From positions 1 through 8,505 of the forward strand of contig JANXOO010000174.1 of assembly GCA_025353525.1 (NCBI GenBank): a stretch of DNA of 8,505 nt. The letters are read 5' to 3'. Each line of letters starts with the position of its first letter. Position 1 is the stretch's first letter. The notes below the pieces were generated by a model, which was not told the origin of the DNA, searched no databases, and was given only the letters and a program-made list of their open reading frames with translations. The translations under genes were made by a program, and so were the position numbers. This document shows, piece after piece, positions 1 to 6,630 of the stretch. The stretch comes from Schlesneria sp. (GTDB taxonomy: Bacteria; Planctomycetota; Planctomycetia; Planctomycetales; Planctomycetaceae).

Positions 1-59
1 GTCGTCTGTTCGGCCGTTCGCGAATACTCTTGAAGCTTGTTGCTGATGCTGGTTGTCAT
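1..59 (-). CDS. Possible start of a downstream gene, truncated by the window edge
   Basis: A minus-strand frame opens at ATG 57-59 and runs off the window after 19 complete codons: MTTSISNKLQEYSRTAEQT. There is no strong ribosome site in front of it. The frame is open for about 240 nt upstream too, but that part is Cys/Arg-rich and looks non-coding. LQEYSRTAEQ loosely resembles the first helix of sigma-28 (FliA) proteins (pattern W..Y..T), and fliA commonly lies downstream of flhA, so FliA is a possible reading. With so few residues the function is open. Confidence 0.3.
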   Translation of the reverse strand, partial: MTTSISNKLQEYSRTAEQT

Positions 60-350
60 ACTGGTGCAACCGTTCTTGTCATACACCCGACGAGCGCCGC
101 TTGAACGAGTGTTCGCACGCGCCAACTGGTGTCCTGTTTGAGGAGCTGTTCGAGTTTGACAGGGATATTTCCGACACGGGACAAATGTCCTGCCAGGGAA
201 TGAAACTGCGTGATTTGATGAGAGGAACCGGAGGGTTTTTGTCGATCGACGGTTTCTCGTCAAGATGGCTGACGCTGTGAAACAGTCAATTCGTCGACAG
301 GCTGTTCAATCTGGCGTCCTGGCGGGCGGTAATCGGCAGATTCTGCGCCG
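60..350. other. Intergenic region after flhA, no gene recognised
   Basis: About 290 nt between the flhA stop and the possible gene start at 59. Minus-strand frames give Cys/Arg/Ser-rich, non-conserved peptides. A small inverted repeat (GCAG, ATT, CTGC) lies just after the flhA stop, with no T-run, so no terminator is supported. A promoter for the next gene could lie here, but I see no convincing one. Confidence 0.5.
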
Positions 351-2474
351 TCACGCGCTTTTTGCGATATAACCACTTTCGATACCCGAATCGTTCGATG
401 TCCTCGATTTGTAGATTTCATCGCGTTTGAGGATGAATTCGGCTTCGAGTAGCACATCGTTGGGAACTTCGGTGAATGCAATGACCGTCAGGTCGGGAAT
501 CCCGCGAAGCAACAGGTGCTTCAATGGACGACGCAGTTGCGAATCGACCAGCAACGTCACTTCGACGCCCCGCTGACCCGCTTCGCGCAGAACCGTGGCC
601 AGCCGAACGATCAGCTCCTGGAACGCATCGGGCTGGATCGCCAGCTTCTTGTCCTGCTGATTTCGGCGGAGTTCCATTTCCAGTGCCGGATCGAAAATGA
701 TCGCATGAATTTTGCCGGCAGAATCGATGAACGGATCGCAAATCGCACGGGCCAGGTACGATCTGGCACGCTCGGCCAATTCTTCGGGGTCTTTGACCGT
801 CGGTGCATTATGCGCAAGACTTTCAAGAATCCGCGTCAGGTTCGTGATCGGTACGCGTTCCTGCAATAGCAGCGACAAAACGCGATGGACCGTTCCCATC
901 GACAGCATGTTCGGAATCAATTCGTCCACAACGGCAGACGACGTTTCCTTCGCCTTGTCAATCAGTTTTGTCATGTCTTCCCTGCTGAGCAAATCTCCCG
1001 CGTGTCTGCGAAGGACCTCGCGCAGATGAGTCACCATCACACCCGGTGCATCGACGACCGTGCATCCCGTCAGTTCGGCCTGAGACCGATCAATTTCCGA
1101 GATCCATTTTGCAGGAAGTCCAAAGGCAGGATCCTTTGCTTCGGTTCCGTTCAAGGCGATCCTCTTTCCTTCGGGGTGAATCGCCAGTACTTTTCCGATC
1201 AGAAGTTTGCCGCGTCCGACCTCCTGACCGCCAATCAGAATCCGGTATTCGTCGTCGCCAAGTTGACCATTATCGCGAACTCGCACCAGCGGAATCCACA
1301 ACCCGCATCGCTTCGCCAGGTCCTTTCGAACAGTAGCAATCCTTTGTAACAGCCCCAGATCCCGCTTCGGATCGACCAGCGGAATCAACTGTCGTCCGAT
1401 CTCGATGCAGGCCCGATCCGTCTCAAGGAATTCCGACAGGTGTTCTTCCATCGGCGTCATCGACACGACCGGTCGGGTCGGTTCGGATGCTTTTTCAGCG
1501 GCAGCCGCAGCAGCCAGCGATTTCGGCGACAATTGATTCGCCGCGTACCAAAGTCCGATCGACATGATGACAAAGGGGATTGTCGGCATCCCCGGTGCGA
1601 GCGCCAATAATCCCAGCAGGCCCGCACCGATTTGCAGCGGTCGTCGCTTGGTCAAAAACTGTGTCCCGATTTCCGATCCAAGACCCAACTGGTTCGACGA
1701 CTTGGTGACGAGAATACCGGCGGCGGTGGCAATAATCAGCGCCGGAATTTGCGAGACAAGCCCGTCGCCAACCGTCAGGATCGAATAGACCTTCAGGGCA
1801 CGGACCAATGGCATTCCATTCATCAAACCGATCACGATTCCGCCGACCAGATTGATCCCCGTGATGACCATCCCCGCGACGGCATCGCCTCGGACGAACT
1901 TGCTCGCACCGTCCATTGCACCGTAGAACTCGGCCTCTTGCAACAGGAATGCCCGTCTGCGTTTCGCTTCAACGTCGTTGATCGCTCCGGCATTCAGGTC
2001 GGCGTCGATCGACATTTGTTTACCCGGCATGGCATCGAGCACAAAGCGGGCACCGACTTCAGAGATACGGGTCGCTCCTTTCGTGATGACGACGAACTGG
2101 ATGATGACCAGAATCAGAAAGACGACCAGTCCGACGACCAGATTTCCACCGACGACGAAATTTCCGAAAGTTTCGACGATCCGGCCGGCATCTGCCTGCA
2201 ACAGAATCAGTCTTGTCGTTGCCACGTTAAGCGACAATCGACCGAGCGTTAACAGCAACAACGCCGAAGGAAATACCGACAATTCCAGCGGTTGTCCGAC
2301 ACCCAATGTGACCAGCAGCAGCAGGATCGTCACGCTGAGGTTGAGCGTCAGCAACACGTCCAGTAATGCTGTCGGCAACGGCACGATCAACACGACCAGC
2401 ACGGCCATAACGGCCAGCGGGAAGATCAATTCGCTGCGTTGATTCAAACCCAAAGGAGGGCTGGCGGTCGACAT
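351..2474 (-). CDS. flhA: Flagellar export gate protein FlhA
   Basis: Largest component of the flagellar type III export gate. It sits in the inner membrane, its cytoplasmic domain forms a ring that receives export substrates and chaperones, and it couples export to proton flow. Numbering from a GTG at 2483, the protein is 710 residues, close to the usual 690-700. Hydrophobic segments fill residues about 18-130 and 203-315. Between them lies the FHIPEP-family loop, with RISEVGARFVLDAMPGKQ at 139-156 followed by the conserved acidic DADLNAG segment. An Ala-rich linker (about 321-345) leads to the soluble domain, whose VTHLREVLRRHA stretch is typical. Start choice: the GTG at 2483 overlaps the GGGAG ribosome site (2483-2487), whereas the ATG at 2474 lies 8 nt beyond it, so I prefer 2474 (707 residues). 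It is the last gene of the visible operon, about 90 nt after flhB. Identity is very secure. Confidence 0.97.
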   Translation of the reverse strand: MSTASPPLGLNQRSELIFPLAVMAVLVVLIVPLPTALLDVLLTLNLSVTILLLLVTLGVGQPLELSVFPSALLLLTLGRLSLNVATTRLILLQADAGRIVETFGNFVVGGNLVVGLVVFLILVIIQFVVITKGATRISEVGARFVLDAMPGKQMSIDADLNAGAINDVEAKRRRAFLLQEAEFYGAMDGASKFVRGDAVAGMVITGINLVGGIVIGLMNGMPLVRALKVYSILTVGDGLVSQIPALIIATAAGILVTKSSNQLGLGSEIGTQFLTKRRPLQIGAGLLGLLALAPGMPTIPFVIMSIGLWYAANQLSPKSLAAAAAAEKASEPTRPVVSMTPMEEHLSEFLETDRACIEIGRQLIPLVDPKRDLGLLQRIATVRKDLAKRCGLWIPLVRVRDNGQLGDDEYRILIGGQEVGRGKLLIGKVLAIHPEGKRIALNGTEAKDPAFGLPAKWISEIDRSQAELTGCTVVDAPGVMVTHLREVLRRHAGDLLSREDMTKLIDKAKETSSAVVDELIPNMLSMGTVHRVLSLLLQERVPITNLTRILESLAHNAPTVKDPEELAERARSYLARAICDPFIDSAGKIHAIIFDPALEMELRRNQQDKKLAIQPDAFQELIVRLATVLREAGQRGVEVTLLVDSQLRRPLKHLLLRGIPDLTVIAFTEVPNDVLLEAEFILKRDEIYKSRTSNDSGIESGYIAKSA

Positions 2475-2482
2475 GAGAGACA

Positions 2483-2487
2483 CTCCC
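2483..2487 (-). promoter_or_regulatory. flhA ribosome binding site (GGGAG)
   Basis: GGGAG on the minus strand lies 8 nt before the ATG at 2474 and overlaps the alternative GTG start at 2483. The spacing favours the ATG and shortens FlhA by three residues compared with the longest frame. Confidence 0.55.
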
Positions 2488-2568
2488 GACTAATCCGCGT
2501 CGCGTCGTATCAAACGCGTGTTGCAATAAAAAAACAGCATTCCGTTCGTTTCTGACTAATTCGTCCGA

Positions 2569-3636
2569 TCACGCAGATGTCCCCCGCAAGCGGTAGATGT
2601 ACGCCAGCACTTCGCTGACCGCGAGGAACAATGCCTGGGGGATCTCTTGTCCGACCTTGACTGTTTTGTAGAGTGCTCGGGCGACCGGCTTTCTCTCGAC
2701 GACCGGAATTCCGTGGCGTCTCGCTTTGGCAGAAATCATCAGTGCGAACTGATCCTGGCCTTTGGCGATAACAATTGGCGCCGCATCGACCCCGCGCTCG
2801 TACTTCAATGCAACAGCAAAATGGGTAGGGTTCGTGATGACGACGGTTGCCTTGGAAACCTCTTCGATCATCCGACGCTGATTCGCGATTTCGCGGGCGC
2901 GTTGGCGTCGCCTCGCCTGGACCATCGGATCGCCGTTGTCGTCTTTTCGCTCCTGCTTCGTTTCTTCACGCGTCATCATCAAACGCTTTTCGTTGCGATA
3001 CCACTGAAAGCCGTAATCGGCCGCTCCCATCGTCATCAGAACAGCCGAAATCGCGATCCCCAGTTCGATCGCCAATCCCCAGGCGGTCGAGACGCTCCGG
3101 ACCAACAGCCCTTCCGCCAGAGTCGAGATGACTGCACCGCGATCGCTTAATACCCACCACGAGACGGCAGTGAGGACGGCCAGTTTGGTCATGGCCACTC
3201 CGCCGCGCATGGCGCCTTCGAGCGAGACGATCTTGTGCCAGTTGTCGACAGGGTTCATGCGTTCCCATTTCGGACCCAGCGATTCCGTATTGACATGGAA
3301 ACCGGCCTGCGCCAGATTCGCTGCCATCCCGATTGCAAACATTCCGCCGATCAGGCCCCCTGCCAGTTGAAAGCCCTGTCCAAATAACCCGTGGAATTGC
3401 GACTGGACTCCGTCGATGCTGATATCGGTTGCCAATCGACCAACGTGCTTCCGCAAATCGCCGCTCAGTCCCGTCGCCAGTGTTGCTCCGATCCACGATA
3501 GCCCCATCGTGCCGCCGAACATCAGCAAACCGTTGATCAATTCGTGGCTGTACGCGAACTGGCCCTGCTCACGCGCCTCGTCGCGGCGACGCTGTGAAGG
3601 GAGTTCTGTCTTGTCATGATCCTGACCGTCTGCCAT
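2569..3636 (-). CDS. flhB: Flagellar export gate protein FlhB, substrate-specificity switch
   Basis: Inner-membrane export-gate protein that switches the secretion apparatus from rod/hook to filament substrates after self-cleavage. At 355 residues it has normal length. The N-terminus carries the family's DKTE...RR.DEAREQGQ pattern (residues 8-26). Hydrophobic segments occur at about 33-56, 86-112, 147-163 and 183-206. The cytoplasmic part begins with MTREETKQERK...GDP (220-237) and a very basic linker. The autocleavage motif NPTH is intact at residues 269-272, within VVITNPTHFAVALKYERG, so cleavage between Asn and Pro is expected. The C-terminal domain has normal length. The ATG at 3636 lies 4 nt after the fliR stop (TAG, TACG, ATG) with no clear Shine-Dalgarno, which suggests translational coupling to fliR. 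The identification is unambiguous. Confidence 0.97.
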   Translation of the reverse strand: MADGQDHDKTELPSQRRRDEAREQGQFAYSHELINGLLMFGGTMGLSWIGATLATGLSGDLRKHVGRLATDISIDGVQSQFHGLFGQGFQLAGGLIGGMFAIGMAANLAQAGFHVNTESLGPKWERMNPVDNWHKIVSLEGAMRGGVAMTKLAVLTAVSWWVLSDRGAVISTLAEGLLVRSVSTAWGLAIELGIAISAVLMTMGAADYGFQWYRNEKRLMMTREETKQERKDDNGDPMVQARRRQRAREIANQRRMIEEVSKATVVITNPTHFAVALKYERGVDAAPIVIAKGQDQFALMISAKARRHGIPVVERKPVARALYKTVKVGQEIPQALFLAVSEVLAYIYRLRGTSA

Positions 3637-3640
3637 CGTA

Positions 3641-4411
3641 CTATTGACCGATTAAAATGCCTGAAAAACGCTGTAAAACGGAATTCATCTGCGGCGCCAG
3701 TTCGGGCCACAGGATGTAAACAGCGACCAGCCCAACCATAATTCGCAGCGAATATCCGAACGACATCAGATTGAATTGTGGTGCGGTGCGGGCCATCAAA
3801 CCCAGAACCAGCGACGTAATGAACAAACAACAGGCGACGGGTGCGGCCAGTGTCAGGCCCCACTCTGTGGCAGAGGCCAGCACCGACAATTGTGATGCCA
3901 CGGGGATCGCCAGAAACGATCCGCCGATCGGTTGTCGCGAGAACGAACGGTGCAGTGCCGCCAGAAACAGATGATGAACGTCCTGTATAAAAAACAGAAG
4001 TACGCCGAACAATTCAAAAAACTCGCCCATCGTCGTCGTCGTCTGCGGCCGAGTGGGGTCGGTAATCGCACCGAGTGTCAGTCCCATTTCCTGCGAGATG
4101 TATTCACCCGCGATGCGAAACGGAACCAGAAACAACCCGAAAATATAACCGAGCGCGCTTCCGACGATCACCTCGCGAGCGACGGCCATCCCGAACGCCA
4201 TCCACGGCATGTGGTCCATAGAAACAACGACCTGGGTCGACAAGGCCCGGGATTCGGAAAACCAGAAACAGGTCAGCGCCAAAGCCGTGCCTGCCTTGAT
4301 CGTTTTAGGGACGAATCGTCCGCCAAGATACGGAATTGTCGCTATAAACGACGAGACACGGGCCAAAATCAGCCCGAATGTCATCAGCCACGTTTCCAGT
4401 AATCCATCCAT
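3641..4411 (-). CDS. fliR: Flagellar export gate protein FliR
   Basis: Polytopic inner-membrane protein that, with FliP and FliQ, forms the helical core pore of the flagellar export gate. The longest frame begins at 4492 and would overlap fliQ by about 70 nt with a non-hydrophobic, non-conserved extension. The ATG at 4411 (MDGLLETWLMTFGLILARVS) gives 256 residues, the usual FliR length, and lies 11 nt after the fliQ stop; I chose it. Family features include R..SFIATIPYLGG.FVPK..KAG near the N-terminus, and MARTAPQFNLMSFGYSLRI near the C-terminus, matching the conserved R.APQ.N segment. Hydrophobic stretches alternate along the whole chain. There is no strong ribosome site before 4411, so expression probably depends on coupling with fliQ. 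flhB follows 4 nt later; some clostridia carry these two as a fusion, but here they are separate. Confidence 0.93.
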   Translation of the reverse strand: MDGLLETWLMTFGLILARVSSFIATIPYLGGRFVPKTIKAGTALALTCFWFSESRALSTQVVVSMDHMPWMAFGMAVAREVIVGSALGYIFGLFLVPFRIAGEYISQEMGLTLGAITDPTRPQTTTTMGEFFELFGVLLFFIQDVHHLFLAALHRSFSRQPIGGSFLAIPVASQLSVLASATEWGLTLAAPVACCLFITSLVLGLMARTAPQFNLMSFGYSLRIMVGLVAVYILWPELAPQMNSVLQRFSGILIGQ

Positions 4412-4422
4412 GGCGTTGCCCG

Positions 4423-4692
4423 TCAATGCCCGACTTGCGCGGCACGAGAAAACATCTGAACCGTGAAGTAAATCGACATCTGAAGTAGCCACGGCATCGC
4501 GATCACGAACATTCCGGCCAGCGCCAGAATCCGGGGCGCGAAGCTGAGTGTCTGTTCCTGGATATTCGTCACTGCCTGAAAAATGCTGATTACCAGACCG
4601 ACAATCAGACTGACGGCCAACGCCGGCGCCGTCAGCAGGACGGCGTGGTAGAAGAATTCGCGTCCGAGCGAGATGGCTTCCAGTTCATTCAT
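4423..4692 (-). CDS. fliQ: Flagellar export gate protein FliQ
   Basis: Small inner-membrane subunit of the FliP-FliQ-FliR export core, present in several copies and wrapping around the FliP/FliR pore. The 89-residue product matches the family length exactly. It has two hydrophobic helices (about residues 16-38 and 54-77) joined by the conserved polar loop FQAVTNIQEQTLSFAPRI (38-55), the FliQ hallmark. The ATG at 4692 is preceded by AAGGA (4699-4703) at 6 nt spacing, one of the better ribosome sites in the cluster. It lies 59 nt after fliP and 11 nt before the preferred fliR start. A possible upstream fliR start at 4492 would lie inside this gene but is unlikely to be used. No unusual residues were noticed. 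Confidence 0.95.
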   Translation of the reverse strand: MNELEAISLGREFFYHAVLLTAPALAVSLIVGLVISIFQAVTNIQEQTLSFAPRILALAGMFVIAMPWLLQMSIYFTVQMFSRAAQVGH

Positions 4693-4751
4693 GGCAGGTC
4701 CTTGTCAGTTTCTGGCAATCGGGTTCGAATTGTCGGATGTGATTGTGTGAA

Positions 4752-5432
4752 CTATCCGAAGCTTTGACTGAGTGACAGGGAAACAAGGTGCCATCCGTCG
4801 GCGAGGACGAACAGCAGTATTTTGAACGGTGTCGAGATGATCACGGGAGGCATTTGCATCATTCCCATCGACATCAGAATCGTCGAAACGACCATATCGA
4901 CCAGCAGGAACGGAATGTAAATGCAAAACCCCATCACGAACGCGGTCTTCAATTCGCTGATAATAAATGCGGGGATCAGAACACTGATCGGCGTGTCCTG
5001 CGGCGATTGTATGGGTGATGCATTGGCCATATGAGCGAACAAGGCCAGGTCGTGCTTCCGGGTTTGACGCAGCATAAAACCCTTGTGAATTTCAACACCG
5101 CGACGAAACGCATCCAGCCCACTGATTTCGTGGTTCAGGTACGGCAACACAGCCACATCGTTCAGTTTTGTCAGCGTCGGTTCCATGATGAAAATCGTCA
5201 GGAACAGCGAGAGGCCGATCAGAACGGTATTCGGCGGGATTTCTTGCGTCGACAGGCCGCGTCGTACGAACGACATCACAATGGCAATCCGGGTGAAACA
5301 TGTCAGGCACGACAGTGCCGCCGGAAGCAGGACCAGACTTCCTAAAAAGATCGCCATCTGTAGCGGTGGAGACAGGTTCTGCAAGAAACCCGATTCCGCA
5401 ATACGTTCGATCGATTGTTCGACATGGGTCAT
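4752..5432 (-). CDS. fliP: Flagellar export gate protein FliP (no signal peptide)
   Basis: Inner-membrane subunit that forms most of the flagellar export pore. The 226-residue product carries the family signature: CFTRIAIVMSFVRRGLSTQE..PPN..LIGLSLFLT at 45-79, GFMLRQTRKHDLALFA at 118-133, and the C-terminal block PAFIISELKTAF (154-165) through GMMQMPP (190-196) to KILLFVLADGWHL (204-216). Enteric FliP is about 245 residues and starts with a cleaved signal peptide; this one begins with a short polar helix (MTHVEQSIERIAESGF) directly before the first conserved membrane helix. The start cannot move upstream, because a TAG in the same frame lies one codon before the ATG. GAAGG at 5441-5445 is 8 nt before the ATG. 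That TAG is the fliO stop, so fliO and fliP are in the same frame separated by TAG CCC. Confidence 0.96.
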   Translation of the reverse strand: MTHVEQSIERIAESGFLQNLSPPLQMAIFLGSLVLLPAALSCLTCFTRIAIVMSFVRRGLSTQEIPPNTVLIGLSLFLTIFIMEPTLTKLNDVAVLPYLNHEISGLDAFRRGVEIHKGFMLRQTRKHDLALFAHMANASPIQSPQDTPISVLIPAFIISELKTAFVMGFCIYIPFLLVDMVVSTILMSMGMMQMPPVIISTPFKILLFVLADGWHLVSLSLSQSFG

Positions 5433-5435
5433 GGG

Positions 5436-6065
5436 CTATACCTTCGCTTCAAATTCGTCCGATGGCGGAACATCCACAACTTCGATCGGGGTGATCTGGT
5501 CATTCAGAACGTCTTTGAATGAAGCGGGAATCGCAATGAGCGACTTCAGTCCTGCCGCATCGGTTCCTGCAACCAGTTGCGTGTCGCCCACCTTGACCAG
5601 GTAAAGCATCGCGCGATTTCCCAACGCCACACTTCCTTGCACGACCATCGGAGATCCGCTCGCAACACCGCCGATTTGCAAACGCTGCAACCACGGTTTG
5701 CCGAACCACAGCGAAACGACGCAAAGGACCAGGACGGCCACCGTTCCAAAACCGAGTCGCATCAACATCGCACCGGTATTCGGAGGTTCGGGCCAACGCG
5801 GCGAATACGAAAGTGTGTCCGGGTCCGTCGTGCCCCCGTTCGCGTTGAGATCGTTCGCGTTGCCCCGATTCGAGTTGTTGTTTTCAGAATTGTCATTCGA
5901 CATCGCATCGTCCTGCGATGACTCGTCCGGTGCGTCGCGTGCGATGGCTTCGTGCGACGCCGTTCGGACCCTGGGACCGGCCGCCTGCGCCAGTGTTGAA
6001 AAACTGCAACAGACCGCCAACGCCAAAACGGCGACGGGAACCTTGATTCCGGTCAAAGTCAACAT
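5436..6065 (-). CDS. fliO: Flagellar export assembly protein FliO
   Basis: Membrane protein that helps assemble the FliP-FliR export core; the least conserved member of the set. Numbering from the ATG at 6071, residues 1-30 form a signal-peptide-like segment (VPVAVLALAVCCSFSTLAQA, probable cleavage after AQA). A long Asp/Asn/Ser-rich linker follows (about 45-95, with NSENNNSNRGNAND). A single membrane helix lies at about 102-122 (RLGFGTVAVLVLCVVSLWFG). The cytoplasmic FliO domain follows, with VVQGSVALGNRAMLYLVKVGDTQLV at 143-167, which matches the family pattern of a beta-rich domain. At 209-211 residues it is longer than enteric FliO because of the linker. GGAAGG (6074-6079) sits only 2 nt from the ATG at 6071 but 8 nt from the ATG at 6065, so I prefer 6065. 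It lies between fliN and fliP, which supports the call. Confidence 0.9.
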   Translation of the reverse strand: MLTLTGIKVPVAVLALAVCCSFSTLAQAAGPRVRTASHEAIARDAPDESSQDDAMSNDNSENNNSNRGNANDLNANGGTTDPDTLSYSPRWPEPPNTGAMLMRLGFGTVAVLVLCVVSLWFGKPWLQRLQIGGVASGSPMVVQGSVALGNRAMLYLVKVGDTQLVAGTDAAGLKSLIAIPASFKDVLNDQITPIEVVDVPPSDEFEAKV

Positions 6066-6071
6066 GGACAT

Positions 6072-6185
6072 CGCCTTCCGTGGCTGATGACGAACGGGTT
6101 TTATGAGAAGTGAGTCGAGAAGGGTCGTAACTTGTCGGGTATCGTGATGTGATCTGTCGTGATGTGTGGTACGAGTCGCGATTCG
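6072..6185. other. fliN-fliO intergenic spacer with a short direct repeat
   Basis: About 115 nt without a gene. It contains the 10-mer TCGTGATGTG twice (6142-6151 and 6157-6166, 15 nt apart). I see no convincing terminator, and no promoter beyond weak AT-rich stretches such as CATAAA. It may be only a spacer, but it is one of the longest gaps inside the operon. Confidence 0.4.
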
Positions 6186-6566
6186 CTAGTGGCGTGAACC
6201 GTTAATTTCAGTGATTCTGATGGCGAACTGGTCGTTCACGACGACCACTTCGCCGCGTGCGACGCGGACATTCTGGACGACCAGGTCGACCGGGTCCGCG
6301 ACGAGTCGATCCAGTTCGACGACAGATCCAATATCCAGATTCAGCATATCTTCGACCGACAAGTCAGCCCGACCCAGCACCGCTTCTGCGTCCAGGCGAA
6401 AGCCGTACAGGTGATCGAGCGATTTTCCTGCCGCCGGTTTCACGGGAGTGAGATTCGGAAATGAAGGCGTCTTTGCGGCGACTTCCGGTTTCAAGGGCGA
6501 TGCCTCTTGTGGTCTGGACAATTCCTGGTCCACTTGTTCCAACACCGCGTCGAGTGATTCCGTCAT
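6186..6566 (-). CDS. fliN: Flagellar motor switch protein FliN
   Basis: C-ring protein at the cytoplasmic base of the motor. It forms, with the FliM C-terminus, the lower ring that docks the export ATPase complex and takes part in rotation switching. The product is 126 residues. Residues 52-122 are a clear SpoA domain: GRADLSVEDMLNLDIGSVVELDRL (65-88), then VARGEVVVVNDQFAIRITEI (102-121), close to the family's GRT..TI.ELL.L..GSVV.L and A.GEVVVV....VRIT. A short N-terminal helix (MTESLDAVLEQVDQELSRP) and a Pro/Lys/Ala-rich linker (20-50) precede it. The helix contains LDAVL, reminiscent of the EIDALL CheY-docking peptide normally on FliM. AGAAGG before the ATG lies inside a perfect 7-bp inverted repeat (6567-6585). 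It begins 64 nt after fliM, the only C-ring gene here with its own strong ribosome site. Confidence 0.95.
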   Translation of the reverse strand: MTESLDAVLEQVDQELSRPQEASPLKPEVAAKTPSFPNLTPVKPAAGKSLDHLYGFRLDAEAVLGRADLSVEDMLNLDIGSVVELDRLVADPVDLVVQNVRVARGEVVVVNDQFAIRITEINGSRH

Positions 6567-6585
6567 GATTTTCCTTCTGAAAATC
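6567..6585 (-). promoter_or_regulatory. fliN ribosome site inside a hairpin
   Basis: Directly before the fliN ATG, minus-strand arms GATTTTC and GAAAATC form a perfect 7-bp inverted repeat with a 5-nt loop AGAAG. The Shine-Dalgarno AGAAGGA spans loop and 3' arm, so folding would partly hide it. This could adjust FliN output relative to FliM, or be chance; the stem is AT-rich and modest. Confidence 0.45.
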
Positions 6586-6630
6586 GTACAGGTCCGTCTG
6601 AGATGACAATTGTGCCGTCATGGCTTTGAA

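Noticed and set aside
53..280. A plus-strand frame of 75 codons starting at TTG 53.
   Set aside because: It opposes the operon, starts with TTG without a ribosome site, and its Cys-rich product has no recognisable motif.
326..354. A GCCGATTA sequence just after the flhA stop as a sigma-28 promoter for the next gene.
   Set aside because: The region at the correct distance upstream (GCGTGACG) bears no resemblance to the -35 consensus.
2484..2568. T-run (seven T on the minus strand) in the flhB-flhA gap as an intrinsic terminator.
   Set aside because: No stable GC-rich stem precedes the T-run, and flhA follows directly in the same operon.
4412..4492. N-terminal extension of FliR by 27 residues from the ATG at 4492.
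   Set aside because: It overlaps fliQ deeply, is not hydrophobic or conserved, and makes FliR longer than the family norm. The ATG at 4411 gives the usual length.
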